The notes beneath the pieces are model-generated. The model made no database searches. It was not told the DNA's origin and worked only from the letters and a program-made list of their open reading frames with translations. This document shows positions 36,148 through 45,533 of a DNA stretch of 64,000 nucleotides, in pieces (the first letter of the stretch is position 1; each line of letters begins with the position of its first letter). The stretch comes from Candidatus Protochlamydia sp. Lineage in GTDB: Bacteria; Chlamydiota; Chlamydiia; Chlamydiales; Parachlamydiaceae. The stretch is from assembly GCA_013695355.1 (NCBI GenBank), contig JACDAQ010000043.1, positions 1 through 64,000 of the forward strand. The letters run 5' to 3'. The position numbers were made by a program, and so were the translations under genes.

Positions 36148-37509
36148 ATGCAAAAAGTATTAATTGCTAACAGGGGCGAAATTGCCGTTCGAATTATACG
36201 CGCTTGTCACGACTTAGGTCTTCAAACAGTCGCTGTCTATTCACAAGCTGATGCGGAAGCTTTGCATGTTTTACATGCCGATGAGGCCATTTGTATCGGA
36301 GAGGCACCTTCGCATAAATCTTATCTAAAAATTCCTAATATTCTTTCAGCATGTGAAATTACTGGAGCAGATGCCATCCATCCAGGCTATGGTTTTTTAA
36401 GTGAAAATGCCAACTTTGCATCCATTTGTCAAAGCTGTGGTTTAAATTTTATAGGGCCTTCTCCCTATTCTATTTCCATGCTTGGGGATAAGGCCAAGGC
36501 TAAGGCTGCAGCCAAAGGGGCAGGCTGTCCTGTGATCCCAGGTTCTGAAGGAATTGTCGAAGATATTCATCAAGCATTAAAAGTTGCTCATAAACTTCAA
36601 TACCCTATCTTTATTAAAGCCGTGGCTGGTGGAGGAGGAAAGGGGATCCGCATTGCGCACAATGAAGAGGAGTTCACGAAGCACTTTACCGCCGCCCGAG
36701 CCGAAGCTGAAGCCAATTTTGGAAATCCCGATGTTTATTTAGAAAAGATGATTCGTAATCCGCGGCATATTGAAGTGCAAGTGCTGGGAGATAAGCATGG
36801 GAACTATGTGCATTTAGGGGAGAGGGATTGCACTACTCAAAGAAGGCGTCAAAAATTAATAGAAGAGGCTCCAAGCCCTGTTTTAAGCCCCAAACTGAGG
36901 CTCAAAGTGGGCCAGGCAGCTGTCAATGTGGTTAAAACAGCAAAATATTTTTCCGCAGGAACTGTTGAATTTTTATTGGATGAGGAAAATAACTTTTATT
37001 TCATGGAAGTTAATACCCGCATTCAAGTGGAACATACCGTCACTGAGGAATTGACCGGAATTGATCTGGTAATGGAGCAGCTTAGAATTGCAAGGGGCGA
37101 TAAGCTTCCCTTTGCGCAAAAAGACATTACTTTTACCGGTCACGTCATGCAATTTCGGATCAATGCCGAAGATCCTACAAAGCATTTTGCACCGTCTCCA
37201 GGAAAGCTGGAATATTATTTACCCCCCGGGGGCCCTCACGTCAGGGTAGACAGCGCCTGCTATTCAGGCTATTCGATACCGCCAAATTATGATTCCATGA
37301 TCGCCAAATTGATCGTCAAAGGAAAGAACCGAACAGAGGCCATCGCCATTGCAAAAAGAGCTTTAAGGGAATTTCATATCGGGGGAGTGAATTCAACCAT
37401 TCCTTTCCATCTTTACATGCTGGAAGATCCGCGATTTCTTAAGGCAAATTTTGACCTGCTGTATATTGACGATCTTATCGCACAAGGCTGTCGTTTCGAG
37501 AAAGAGTAA
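36148..37509 (+). CDS. accC: Biotin carboxylase subunit of acetyl-CoA carboxylase
   Basis: The 453-aa ATP-grasp enzyme begins MQKVLIANRGEIAVRIIRAC and shows the Gly-rich ATP loop AVAGGGGKGIRIAH, ERDCTTQRRRQKLIEEAPSP, and EVNTRIQVEHTVTEE with the catalytic residues. It carboxylates biotin on AccB. It is translated right behind accB. A hairpin at 37531 may end the operon; in Chlamydia rplM-rpsI follow, but not here. Confidence 0.98.
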   Translation: MQKVLIANRGEIAVRIIRACHDLGLQTVAVYSQADAEALHVLHADEAICIGEAPSHKSYLKIPNILSACEITGADAIHPGYGFLSENANFASICQSCGLNFIGPSPYSISMLGDKAKAKAAAKGAGCPVIPGSEGIVEDIHQALKVAHKLQYPIFIKAVAGGGGKGIRIAHNEEEFTKHFTAARAEAEANFGNPDVYLEKMIRNPRHIEVQVLGDKHGNYVHLGERDCTTQRRRQKLIEEAPSPVLSPKLRLKVGQAAVNVVKTAKYFSAGTVEFLLDEENNFYFMEVNTRIQVEHTVTEELTGIDLVMEQLRIARGDKLPFAQKDITFTGHVMQFRINAEDPTKHFAPSPGKLEYYLPPGGPHVRVDSACYSGYSIPPNYDSMIAKLIVKGKNRTEAIAIAKRALREFHIGGVNSTIPFHLYMLEDPRFLKANFDLLYIDDLIAQGCRFEKE

Positions 37510-37530
37510 TTTGCATTCAAGTTTCATAAT

Positions 37531-37555
37531 ATGAGGAGCCATATAGGCTCCTCAT
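37531..37555. terminator. Hairpin after accC
   Basis: ATGAGGAGCC (37531-37540) pairs with GGCTCCTCAT (37546-37555); half of the stem is repeated right after (GGCTCCTCATG). It lies 22 bp after the stop and has no T run. Confidence 0.55.
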
Positions 37556-37775
37556 GTAGGCTCCTCATGCAAAACCTATACTATTCAATTTAAAGTTCAT
37601 ATTTGGGTATAAATGACTTATTGTTTTGGTGTTGTATATAAAACTTCACATTTATGCTAATTCAAATTGTTTATTTTTTTAAAATTTCTTAATTTGCCCT
37701 TTATGTATTTAATTCATATAATAGGCAAACCAGAAAAGGTTAAAAAAATCAAAATTTATTACCAAGGATATTGAT

Positions 37776-38516
37776 ATGAAATTTAAATCGTTAGGATTGC
37801 TTCTAACAGCATTCGCTGTGCTTTCCAGCATAACATCTCTGACTGCAAATGAAGAAAGTTCACGAATTGAAAATGAGCAATTGAGTCCGCTTGAAATAGC
37901 GAAAGTGGAAGAAGAACGTTTTGAAGAAATTCCTGAAGAAGCCAAAGCCCTTATGATGTCCCTTTGGTCTGATAACGTTGATTTTTATGATGAGAGCTTT
38001 CTTAACCGGGTCCATAAAAGTGCTAATCGTTTTCCTGTAGCTGTCTCTGTCTATAATGCAGACGCTATTCAACTTGATGATGCTTCTAAATGGTCTGTTC
38101 ACCCTTACTATCGTGATATGATCCGTTACTGGACTCAAAATGATGTCATTTTTGTTAAACCAAAATCTTCATGGTTTTCAATGTACAGTTATGTCTTGCA
38201 AAACCGAACCCGGCAGCAGATTGCTGAAGTCAATTTTACTAATTTTGAATCCTACGCTCCTGCAGTTACTTGTGCCCGCTGGATTACAAAAATAGATCCT
38301 TATAAAAATTTGATTGAATTGAATGATAAATCCGTTTGGCAGGTGAGCCAGTCTGATAGTACAATTTTTCCTAAATATAATATTGGGAACCGTGTAATTA
38401 TCGGTGTTAACAACTATTGGAAAATGAACCAGCATCCTCACATTTTGATAAATGCAAGTCTATATAACACTCCTTATGTAGAAGCTGAATTTCTAGGATA
38501 TGAAGCACAATATTAA
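37776..38516 (+). CDS. Exported protein of unknown function
   Basis: The 246-aa protein has a clear Sec signal (KFKSLGLLLTAFAVLSSITS, cleavage near residue 24). The mature part starts with an acidic helix and continues as an aromatic-rich beta-like domain (WSVHPYYRDMIRYW; YAPAVTCARWITKID; NRVIIGVNNYWKM). A single cysteine is visible in CARW. I recognise no family. It lies before another unknown ORF on the same strand, 21 bp apart, so the two probably form an operon. Confidence 0.7.
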   Translation: MKFKSLGLLLTAFAVLSSITSLTANEESSRIENEQLSPLEIAKVEEERFEEIPEEAKALMMSLWSDNVDFYDESFLNRVHKSANRFPVAVSVYNADAIQLDDASKWSVHPYYRDMIRYWTQNDVIFVKPKSSWFSMYSYVLQNRTRQQIAEVNFTNFESYAPAVTCARWITKIDPYKNLIELNDKSVWQVSQSDSTIFPKYNIGNRVIIGVNNYWKMNQHPHILINASLYNTPYVEAEFLGYEAQY

Positions 38517-38537
38517 TAATTAAAAAAAAGGTGTATT

Positions 38538-39155
38538 ATGGTAAATTATTGCGGACAAATTTTGGATCAACCTCCTGTTATACAAAGAGAACAACCTTCA
38601 ACCTTAACTAAAGATTCCCTGATAGCTATTTTTGTCAGCGCTCTGGCATGGGTTGGTGCAGAAGCATTTCAGAGAGAATCTCCTGCTTTTTCAGCAACAT
38701 TAAGAGTTGTTCCTCTTTTTGCTGCTGGGATTTGGGCGATCAGAAGAATATCCCCACAAGGCAGGCACAACGTCGTTCATTTACAACCCGCACATCACGA
38801 ATATGTAGTTCCTGCCCCTATATTCACCGCTCCAAATAACCCTCAAAGGAATTGGTTCTCAGGTTTATTTTCGAATCGGAATAATCATGTAGGATGGTTC
38901 AATAATCCCGTCACACATAATTATCAGCCTCATGTTGATCCTGCGCCTTTATGGAGGCCTACACTCCCTTCATTTTCTGGTATGCGTGACCTGGCAAGTA
39001 ATGGTATTACGAATATCCGCGCTGCCTCTAGAAACGAGTTTAACGGCAACCCTGTTCCTAATTATGCATCAAATTTTGGATCAGGTATGCAGGAGCTGGG
39101 AAGAAATGGTATTTCAAATATACACGCTGCCTCTAGAAATGAGTTTAATGGCTAA
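38538..39155 (+). CDS. Unknown protein with two membrane segments and a C-terminal repeat
   Basis: The 205-aa protein has hydrophobic segments near residues 28-45 (SLIAIFVSALAWVGAEAF) and 55-70 (VPLFAAGIWAI), forming a possible hairpin, then a His/Asn/Pro-rich region. The last ~60 residues contain a 35-residue unit (GMRDLASNGITNIRAASRN) followed by a truncated second copy (GMQELGRNGISNIHAASRN). The two close hydrophobic segments recall chlamydial inclusion membrane proteins. An AAAAAGG site precedes the ATG. No function can be assigned. Confidence 0.6.
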   Translation: MVNYCGQILDQPPVIQREQPSTLTKDSLIAIFVSALAWVGAEAFQRESPAFSATLRVVPLFAAGIWAIRRISPQGRHNVVHLQPAHHEYVVPAPIFTAPNNPQRNWFSGLFSNRNNHVGWFNNPVTHNYQPHVDPAPLWRPTLPSFSGMRDLASNGITNIRAASRNEFNGNPVPNYASNFGSGMQELGRNGISNIHAASRNEFNG

Positions 39156-39223
39156 TATAATTTTAAATCCTTCCAAGTTTTTTATTAGTTGGTAAGGTGA
39201 AAAATTAAACACCCCTTTGCATC

Positions 39224-39262
39224 AGCCGCAGGTAACGCAAAATAGCGCGATCTGCGGCTTTT
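39224..39262 (+). terminator. Intrinsic terminator
   Basis: AGCCGCAG (39224-39231) pairs with CTGCGGCT (39252-39259) followed by TTT, 69 bp after the 205-aa gene. It probably ends the 37.8-39.2 kb operon. Confidence 0.7.
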
Positions 39263-39503
39263 CTCCTTCCTTCCAAGAACCTTTCATAGATATTCAAAAT
39301 TTATGCATCTTGTTAATACCAGGCATTTGCATAATGCCGATAAACAATTCAAATTCCTTAAAGGCACGGATCTGCCCTTTTCAATTTAACATTGCAAAGG
39401 GTTAAAATATGCATTTAATAAATTAATTTTCAATTTCTTTTAGACTAAGAATTTTTTTAAAAAAATATACAATATTTTATGGTTATTTTATTATTCGCTT
39501 AAA

Positions 39504-39666
39504 AACCTGAGTTTGGAGTTTTTTTGCCCTTTGGGCTGCGTCAAAGCCTCGGGCTTGAAAAATAAATTTGAGGGTAATATTAATCAATATGACCCTCAAA
39601 GTTATTTATTCAATCGCGAGAGCTTTCACGCTAGCAGAAAGGGCAAAAAAACTTCAAACTCAGGTT
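39504..39666. repeat. Family B long palindromic repeat
   Basis: This 163-bp element has 29-bp inverted ends, left AACCTGAGTTTGGAGTTTTT and right AACTTCAAACTCAGGTT. The inner stem TTTGAGGGT/ACCCTCAAA surrounds ATATTAATCAATAT. The inner motifs GCGTCAAAGCC and GAGCTTTCACGC match family A. Its right end is 15 bp before a likely ATG (39682). Confidence 0.9.
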
Positions 39667-39681
39667 AAAAGGAGAAATTTC

Positions 39682-39813
39682 ATGAATGTTCATTTCCCTG
39701 ATTGTTCTTTGACCATTCAAGGGTATTTAGGCATACCGTTGAACACAGATAATGTATATTTATGTGTTTCAACTGAAAGTTTTAAATTAAGTATTAAACG
39801 CGGAAATCTTTAA
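39682..39813 (+). pseudogene. 5' end of the following gene, separated by a frameshift
   Basis: A good AAGGAG site and ATG open a 43-codon frame (MNVHFPDCSLTIQGYLG...) that stops at 39811-39813. The next frame is open from 39798 and continues without a stop into the 504-aa ORF. The two frames overlap only in 39798-39810, so a single-base indel there would join them into one ~590-aa protein. I find no standard slippery heptamer. Confidence 0.6.
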
Positions 39814-39938
39814 TAAATGAAGATGAAAAAAACTTTAAGCAGATTTGTTTACTTAATCGCTTAATTAAAAAATTAAAGGGTAATGAAAAGTTAGAATTAC
39901 TAAATGTAACAAGTGCAACCCGTTCGTCTATTATAAGT

Positions 39939-41453
39939 TTGGATGATAAAGATAATTTATTAAACAAAAAAACGGAGGAAATAAATAATTTTAAAGCAGA
40001 CATTATTGCCAGTGTTTTTTACAAAAGATTTAAAGACTCCCAACAGGAGGAGCTCTTATGGCTTTCTTATCATCGCATTTCATTAGCCAATGCGTTGGAA
40101 TGTCATATGAGCACTCACTTCTTAACTGAATCGAAGGGAGTGACTAATACTCCTACAGGGCTACCATGTTTTAGTGAAGTTGCCCCTCAAAAAAAATCTG
40201 TTTCATTGGTCCCTAAGTTTTCATTATCAGATTTTTCAAGCGAACATGAACTTTCTCCCACTTCTTCTCTTTTAACATCTCCAAAAAAAAGAGAAAGAAG
40301 AATTTATAATTTATCGCCAAGATGGAATTCCGGAAAGAACCTGGACACAAGTTCGTCTAGTTCAACTTCTTTGAAAGAATTGGATGAGCCCTCTCCTCGT
40401 AATGAACAGAGAAATTGGTCTCCCTCTAAAACACGTAAAACTCGCTCTATAAGTCTTGAATGGCTAAACGGGGGGAAAAATGAAATGAAAGAAGCTAAAA
40501 TAGAGCCTGAAGTAATTCTCAAAAAGCTAAAAGGAGAACATCTTAACTACTACGAAGCTTTCTGGTTTTATAAACAGAGCGGAAATGAAGATTATAAGCA
40601 AATGATGGACGATTGTCTGAAAAAAATTCATAATTCTAACGAAATTGCTTTATTCCATAAAGAATTATTAGATCAACCTCAGTTTGCTAAGTTGTTACAG
40701 GAACGGGTCAGCCGAGACATTAGCATTCATCTCCCAACAGAATCTTTATGTCACGATATTGATCGTACGCTTAAATATGCATTGGCATCAGACAGCACAG
40801 GCAGCAAACTATTTAGTTACAGTAAAAACCTGCTTCTTAATGAATTTAAAAATGATTGTATTCAGTTTGAAAGATTTTTAGAATTTGTAATTGAAAACAT
40901 CGATGGCTCTAATGAACTCTTTGATCGTCAAATTTTGGAAAACTGGAAATATTGCGTAACCAATAAGCCTTTTAATGAAATTCTGGAGGGTTTTTTAAAT
41001 AAAATATTGAGCTCTTCTCTAAATCCAAAAAACAGGGCCTTAGGGCATTTATTTAATGTATTTTCCCAATCTGTTTATAGAGAGCCTAGCTTACGGATTT
41101 TGAAATGTTTGCCAGAATTTAAAAAAATAAAATGCTCAGCAGAGCTTGCTATCAAATTTAATTTTAAAACTCAAAATGAAACTGAGGTCCGTGTATTCAA
41201 TACAATTGGATTGTCAAACAAACATCAAGTCGTAGATGTTATAATAGAAAACATTTTAAAATCTAACCTAACAGATTTTGATGCATGGTCTTCAAAAATA
41301 ATTATAACAGCTGTGAGCAGGGTAGGGAGTGGGAAAGAATTGAAAAATAATATCATTAAACCCTTAAAAGGAATGGGATTTATTGTTTTAAGTGGTCTTC
41401 CGAAAGAAATGCATTTGAAAAAAGCATCGAGCGATAGCTCGCTTGCTAAGTAA
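39939..41453 (+). CDS. Unknown Ser-rich protein, probably the 3' part of a frameshifted gene
   Basis: The annotated frame starts at TTG, but it is open upstream to 39798 (RKSLINEDEKNFKQICLLN...), so the true 5' end is probably ATG 39682 in another frame. The 504-aa part has a helical N-terminus, a Ser/Pro/Lys-rich disordered region (residues ~95-190; SLVPKFSLSDF, SSSSTSLKELDEPSP) and a helical C-terminal half. There is no signal or membrane segment. Disorder and no Sec signal would fit a T3SS effector. I recognise no domain with confidence. Whether it is still expressed depends on the frameshift. Confidence 0.55.
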   Translation: MDDKDNLLNKKTEEINNFKADIIASVFYKRFKDSQQEELLWLSYHRISLANALECHMSTHFLTESKGVTNTPTGLPCFSEVAPQKKSVSLVPKFSLSDFSSEHELSPTSSLLTSPKKRERRIYNLSPRWNSGKNLDTSSSSSTSLKELDEPSPRNEQRNWSPSKTRKTRSISLEWLNGGKNEMKEAKIEPEVILKKLKGEHLNYYEAFWFYKQSGNEDYKQMMDDCLKKIHNSNEIALFHKELLDQPQFAKLLQERVSRDISIHLPTESLCHDIDRTLKYALASDSTGSKLFSYSKNLLLNEFKNDCIQFERFLEFVIENIDGSNELFDRQILENWKYCVTNKPFNEILEGFLNKILSSSLNPKNRALGHLFNVFSQSVYREPSLRILKCLPEFKKIKCSAELAIKFNFKTQNETEVRVFNTIGLSNKHQVVDVIIENILKSNLTDFDAWSSKIIITAVSRVGSGKELKNNIIKPLKGMGFIVLSGLPKEMHLKKASSDSSLAK

Positions 41454-41501
41454 TAGTATGCATAGAAATAGTCGTCACGAAGCCAGGCTGGGTATAATCG
41501 A

Positions 41502-42188
41502 TCAAAAATTTTTGAAGGCCCGGTCCCTTTGATAGTGCCGCTCTATGCCGTTGGCCACTTCTTCAGGATCATCTGTGATTTGAAACATTTCTAAATCACT
41601 CTGTGAAATGCATCCATGGACAAGCATGGTTTCTTTCATCCATTTCACCATTTCCACCCAATAAGCTTTACCCATTAAATAAATGGGAAATGCTTTAATT
41701 TTTTTTGTCTGTATCAATGTCAAAGCTTCAAAAAGCTCATCTAAAGTTCCTACACCGCCTGGTAAAAAAACATAACCTTGGGCGTAGCGTATAAACATGA
41801 CTTTTCGTATAAAAAAATAACGAAAATTTAGGCGGTATTTAGGATCAATAAATGCATTCGGTTCAGTTTCATATGGAAGGTCGATTGCCAGGCCGCAAGA
41901 ATTTCCCTTTACTTCTTGTGCCCCTTTATTGGCTGCTTCCATAATGCCTGGACCTCCCCCGGTGATTATTGCAAATCCTTTGCGCGCAATATGTTTAGCG
42001 ACTTCGACGGCAAGCTGGTAATAGATTGATTCAGGAAGAAGCCGGGCTGATCCAAAAATGGATACAGAGGGACCAATATTGGTCATCGTTTCGAACCCAT
42101 CTACAAATTCAGAAACAATACGGAAAACTCTCCATGAATCATGGGTAAATAATTGCTTTTCTGCTTCACGCTCAGCATTATTAGGCAT
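41502..42188 (-). CDS. LOG-family protein (nucleotide 5'-monophosphate phosphoribohydrolase-like)
   Basis: The 228-aa Rossmann protein has FGSARLLPES, TGGGPGIMEAANKGA and the LOG catalytic motif PGGVGTLDELFEAL. Such proteins, long labelled lysine decarboxylases, cleave N-glycosidic bonds of nucleoside monophosphates (cytokinin-type or PpnN-like). Substrate here is unknown. It is a single minus-strand gene beside the YitT gene. Confidence 0.9.
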   Translation of the reverse strand: MPNNAEREAEKQLFTHDSWRVFRIVSEFVDGFETMTNIGPSVSIFGSARLLPESIYYQLAVEVAKHIARKGFAIITGGGPGIMEAANKGAQEVKGNSCGLAIDLPYETEPNAFIDPKYRLNFRYFFIRKVMFIRYAQGYVFLPGGVGTLDELFEALTLIQTKKIKAFPIYLMGKAYWVEMVKWMKETMLVHGCISQSDLEMFQITDDPEEVANGIERHYQRDRAFKNF

Positions 42189-42438
42189 TTGCCTCCTTAT
42201 TGAGTTCTTTTTCCCAGCTAATTGCGTAGGCTCATAAGGCTAACAAATATAATTTTTGATAGAAAAGTAGCAATGATTACTTTTGGAGATATCGAAAGTG
42301 AATTCAAAAAAGGTGCTTTCTTGCCCTTTTGCCAATCGTTAATTTAACGTAAATAAACAACTCTTAAGAGCATTTGTGTTTAAGTTAAAATTCAAATCTT
42401 ACAAGATCATTCCAAATTGGGAATTTCAGAATCACTTC

Positions 42439-43389
42439 TTAAGCGTCTTGGGGAGTTTTGGATTTTTCAAGAATGCGGGAAAAAATTCTTTCCATCCGAG
42501 TTTTCTTTTCTTGCCCTGCTCCATGATGGGATTTTCCATTCGCGATTTCATGTAAATTCTCAATAGCAATAAAGGCTCTTGGATCTTCGCGTAATATTAA
42601 GTCCTTAAGCTCGGCCAGCTGGAGGCGTTCTGCAATGACATAAAGAATTTCCTGTTCATCACCTGAAAAACCACCCCTTCCATACATGATGGTCAATCCA
42701 AGGCCGAGTTCATGTACTATGGCATCTGCAATTGCCTTAGATTTAGAGGAGATGATCAATACTGATTTAGTCTCATCCAGCCCTACGATCACTGAATCCA
42801 TAATTTTAATTACAACAATATAGGTAATCAAAGAGAGAACGGGAGGGTGCAAATCATTAAATACAATCCCTGCAGCCCCAAAAACAAAAATGTTGCAAAC
42901 CAGGACGACTTGACCGACGGTAAAGCCCATTCTTCTATTGATAATGATCCCCATGATTTCAGTACCGTCCAGAGATCCACCTTCCCGAATAATAAGCCCT
43001 AGCCCGATACCGAGAAGAACGCCCCCGATAACGACTACTTCAAGGGTATCTCCCCGGAATTGAAACGGCATCATTTTACTAATAAAAATCATGGATAGGG
43101 CAAATACAAATGTTGCCATTAACATATTGATGACAAAACTTTTTCCAATTGAACGGTAAGCAAGAACTAAAAAAGGCAAATTAAGCAAGATTGAAAGATA
43201 GGGTATCCATGCTTCACCGAAAACCTTTCCTAAAATCATTGCAATACCCACAATGCCGCCATCTATCAAACTATTGGGAATAAAAAAAACTTCAAGTGCA
43301 AAAGCTGCTAAAAAAGCACCAACTATAATCCAAAAATAAGTAAGAATTTTAGATAGAAAGGAACGCTTAGAAGTTTGTGATAGATGCAT
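42439..43389 (-). CDS. YitT-family membrane protein (DUF161 + DUF2179)
   Basis: The 316-aa protein has five or six membrane helices (residues ~15-205), with the YitT features FFIPNSLIDGGIVGIAMIL and REGGSLDGTEIMGII. A C-terminal cytoplasmic DUF2179 domain follows (MYGRGGFSGDEQEILYVIAE). A basic tail of ~30 residues is added. The family's role is unknown; transport has been suggested. It is on the minus strand in front of a diverged family A repeat. Confidence 0.9.
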   Translation of the reverse strand: MHLSQTSKRSFLSKILTYFWIIVGAFLAAFALEVFFIPNSLIDGGIVGIAMILGKVFGEAWIPYLSILLNLPFLVLAYRSIGKSFVINMLMATFVFALSMIFISKMMPFQFRGDTLEVVVIGGVLLGIGLGLIIREGGSLDGTEIMGIIINRRMGFTVGQVVLVCNIFVFGAAGIVFNDLHPPVLSLITYIVVIKIMDSVIVGLDETKSVLIISSKSKAIADAIVHELGLGLTIMYGRGGFSGDEQEILYVIAERLQLAELKDLILREDPRAFIAIENLHEIANGKSHHGAGQEKKTRMERIFSRILEKSKTPQDA

Positions 43390-43439
43390 AGATAAAAGTC
43401 CTTAAAGGATTATAGTACGAACAGCCAGAAAAATCGGAA

Positions 43440-43590
43440 AACCCAATTGAATGTAAGAATTGGATTTGAATCGCGTGGAAAAGCTCCTGCGCTTGACGAA
43501 GCTGAAATGCCCGTAATTTATAATGGGTTTTTTAGATCCGATAAAACAGTGGTTGACGCTTTCCAAATTTTAATTTTTCATTTGGATAAC
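43440..43590. repeat. Family A repeat, strongly diverged copy
   Basis: The outer arms (ACCCAATTGAATGTAAGAAT; right arm AAATTTTAATTTTTCATTTGG) and the core GCGTGGAAAAGCTCC with GTTGACGCTTTCC align with family A. The inner stem (TGCCCGTAATTTATAATGGGT) has drifted. It lies between yitT and the tRNA pair. Confidence 0.65.
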
Positions 43591-43625
43591 TCAATCTGAA
43601 AATGAAAATGCTATTTAAAATGGGA

Positions 43626-43699
43626 CGCGAGAGACGGGAATCGAACCCGCAACTTCCGGCGTGACAAGCCGGTGCTCTAACCAATTGAACTACTCCCGC
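43626..43699 (-). tRNA. tRNA-Asp (GTC)
   Basis: Acceptor GCGGGAG pairs with CTCTCGC. Anticodon stem CCGGC/GCCGG encloses loop TTGTCAC, giving anticodon GTC. The T arm GCGGG-TTCGATT-CCCGT is intact. CCA is not encoded. It follows tRNA-Val by 14 bp. Confidence 0.97.
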
Positions 43700-43713
43700 A
43701 TTTGCAAATCTAA

Positions 43714-43786
43714 TGGGCGCAAAAGGACTCGAACCTATGACCGCCTGTGTGTAAGACAGGAGCTCTACCAACTGAGCTATACGCCC
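43714..43786 (-). tRNA. tRNA-Val (TAC)
   Basis: Acceptor GGGCGTA pairs with TGCGCCC. Anticodon stem CCTGT/ACAGG encloses loop CTTACAC, giving anticodon TAC. D arm GCTCAGTTGGTAGAGC is intact. It is the first of a Val-Asp pair on the minus strand. Confidence 0.97.
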
Positions 43787-43936
43787 TTGCAAAATAAGGC
43801 TCAACTATACAAAATGCAATGATTTAACGCAAGCGACATTTTTTAAACAAGTTGAAGGAGATTTATGTTACATAGAATGAAATATTTATGATAAATTTAC
43901 AATTTCTTAAACATTTTTAAAATTCATCACACCTAA

Positions 43937-44329
43937 ATGAAAAACTATTTTTTAATTGTTATTTTTTTTTCAAGTCTATTATCGCTATTAGTTTATAGTC
44001 CAAAATCATCTGAAGATCTAAAAGAGGAGGCCCGTGGTATTACACGGACATTAATTCGAGATCTTCAAAAAATTCGAACGAGGGACCGCTTAATTACTTC
44101 CTCCAAAAATTTGCAAGAATTATTTAGTCAGCTAGCGGAGGTGATGAAAGAAGCTCAGGATTTTCATAGCCGCCATCCAGGAGAAATAGCCTTAATCAAG
44201 GCTGATCATGAACTAAGCGATTTACTGCGCATGGAATTAGAAAGAATATATCGAATTGAGGGGGGTAGACAAATCATAGAAAAATGTCAGGAACATGCTA
44301 GAGCCTTGCTGGAAGAAAAAAGTCAATAA
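43937..44329 (+). CDS. Small exported or anchored helical protein, unknown
   Basis: The 130-aa protein has an N-terminal hydrophobic segment (YFLIVIFFSSLLSLLVY, residues 3-19), a signal peptide or anchor. The rest is a charged alpha helix (EEARGITRTLIRDLQKIRTR; LIKADHELSDLLRMELERIY). It would be periplasmic and helical. I recognise no family. No neighbour gives a functional hint. Confidence 0.65.
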   Translation: MKNYFLIVIFFSSLLSLLVYSPKSSEDLKEEARGITRTLIRDLQKIRTRDRLITSSKNLQELFSQLAEVMKEAQDFHSRHPGEIALIKADHELSDLLRMELERIYRIEGGRQIIEKCQEHARALLEEKSQ

Positions 44330-44513
44330 TTGACATGTATTGTACGAACGCTAACGCCCTATTAATTTTGACTAATTTAAATTTTAATTAATAATGAATA
44401 ATTTAAGCTGGATTATGCATAGCGAATTGTTTGAATTGGTTTATTAATTAACTTTTTATATAAATATGATTAGTAGTAGAATGATAGTATAGTTAGTTTG
44501 ATCATGAGGTGAT

Positions 44514-45533
44514 ATGTCTGACAAAGTGCCAGAAGCAGCCCGAAAGAAAAAAGATCATGACAAAGGATTCTATCAAGAAAAACATTCTATTTCTTTGGAA
44601 AAATTTTATTATCAAATGCAATCTATTCCTCTGCTTGTGCAGCAAGCAATTGTTATCGATCATGTCTTAGCTAATTATTTTCAAGACTTGGCGGAAACTG
44701 CCGATAAAATCATTGATCACTTTAATGAGGAAAAACCAAAGATCTTAGTTGAATTTGACAGCTGGCTTATCCCCTTGGCAAATGAAGTACTGGAAAACTT
44801 ATTAGGAGATGCTTTATCCCTCAAAAAACAATTGGATGCTACCGTTAACAGTTTACATAAAACATCCGAAATGAATTGGGTAGAACATTCGAAATGTTGG
44901 GAAGACCTTTATGACAAATGGAATGATAGAAAAGAGCTAAACGAAAGAATACTGCGGCTTCTTTCTGACAAAACAACTATCCTCATTGAAAAAGATATCA
45001 AAGTGATCAAAGACTATCAAATTCAAACCCTTTCAAGGGTGGTTGAAGAAGGTGAAGAATTTAGAAACCTGGAAAGGCGTTTAATCAAGGCAACTGCTGA
45101 ACCAATGAAGCATTTACTTGAAATTAAAGCAGTCATTTCGCAAAACACCTCTTTAAAACAGGCTTCTGAATGGATTGCACAGCTGCAAACGCAAAGAGAA
45201 AGCTGTTTTGATCAAGTTTTAATGAAAATTGATGCGATTGTGCGTGATGTTGTCCTCTCTGATGAAGAGATTCAAGGGGATGATTTAAAGGAATTTAAAA
45301 GTGAAATCCATTTTGTTGAGGTAGAGCTGAAGCATATCCACGATTTAATTCCTAAGCTTCATTCAAAAGATGAAAAAGAGTTTTATTTCACAGAAACCCG
45401 GTTGGAGGGATTAAAAGATCATCTTGAGCAATGTACAAAAAAATCACTTCCCAGAAATTTAAAGCTCCGTTTAGAAAAAATATTGCATGCAATTGATTTA
45501 ACACTTCTTCGCGTTCAGCAAAGAGGTCAATAA
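44514..45533 (+). CDS. Unknown coiled-coil protein
   Basis: The 339-aa protein is almost entirely helical with heptad-like segments (residues ~120-330). It has a charged N-terminus (MSDKVPEAARKKKDHDK) and no signal or membrane segment. A GAGGTGA site precedes the ATG. Its 3' end overlaps the end of the convergent TraB-fold gene by seven bases. No domain is recognised; the overlap does not imply a functional link. Confidence 0.6.
   Translation: MSDKVPEAARKKKDHDKGFYQEKHSISLEKFYYQMQSIPLLVQQAIVIDHVLANYFQDLAETADKIIDHFNEEKPKILVEFDSWLIPLANEVLENLLGDALSLKKQLDATVNSLHKTSEMNWVEHSKCWEDLYDKWNDRKELNERILRLLSDKTTILIEKDIKVIKDYQIQTLSRVVEEGEEFRNLERRLIKATAEPMKHLLEIKAVISQNTSLKQASEWIAQLQTQRESCFDQVLMKIDAIVRDVVLSDEEIQGDDLKEFKSEIHFVEVELKHIHDLIPKLHSKDEKEFYFTETRLEGLKDHLEQCTKKSLPRNLKLRLEKILHAIDLTLLRVQQRGQ

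Noticed and set aside
39798-39810. Programmed -1 frameshift joining the two frames of the 39.7-41.5 kb gene
   Set aside because: No X-XXY-YYZ slippery heptamer in the right register and no obvious downstream pseudoknot; a mutation or sequence error is simpler.
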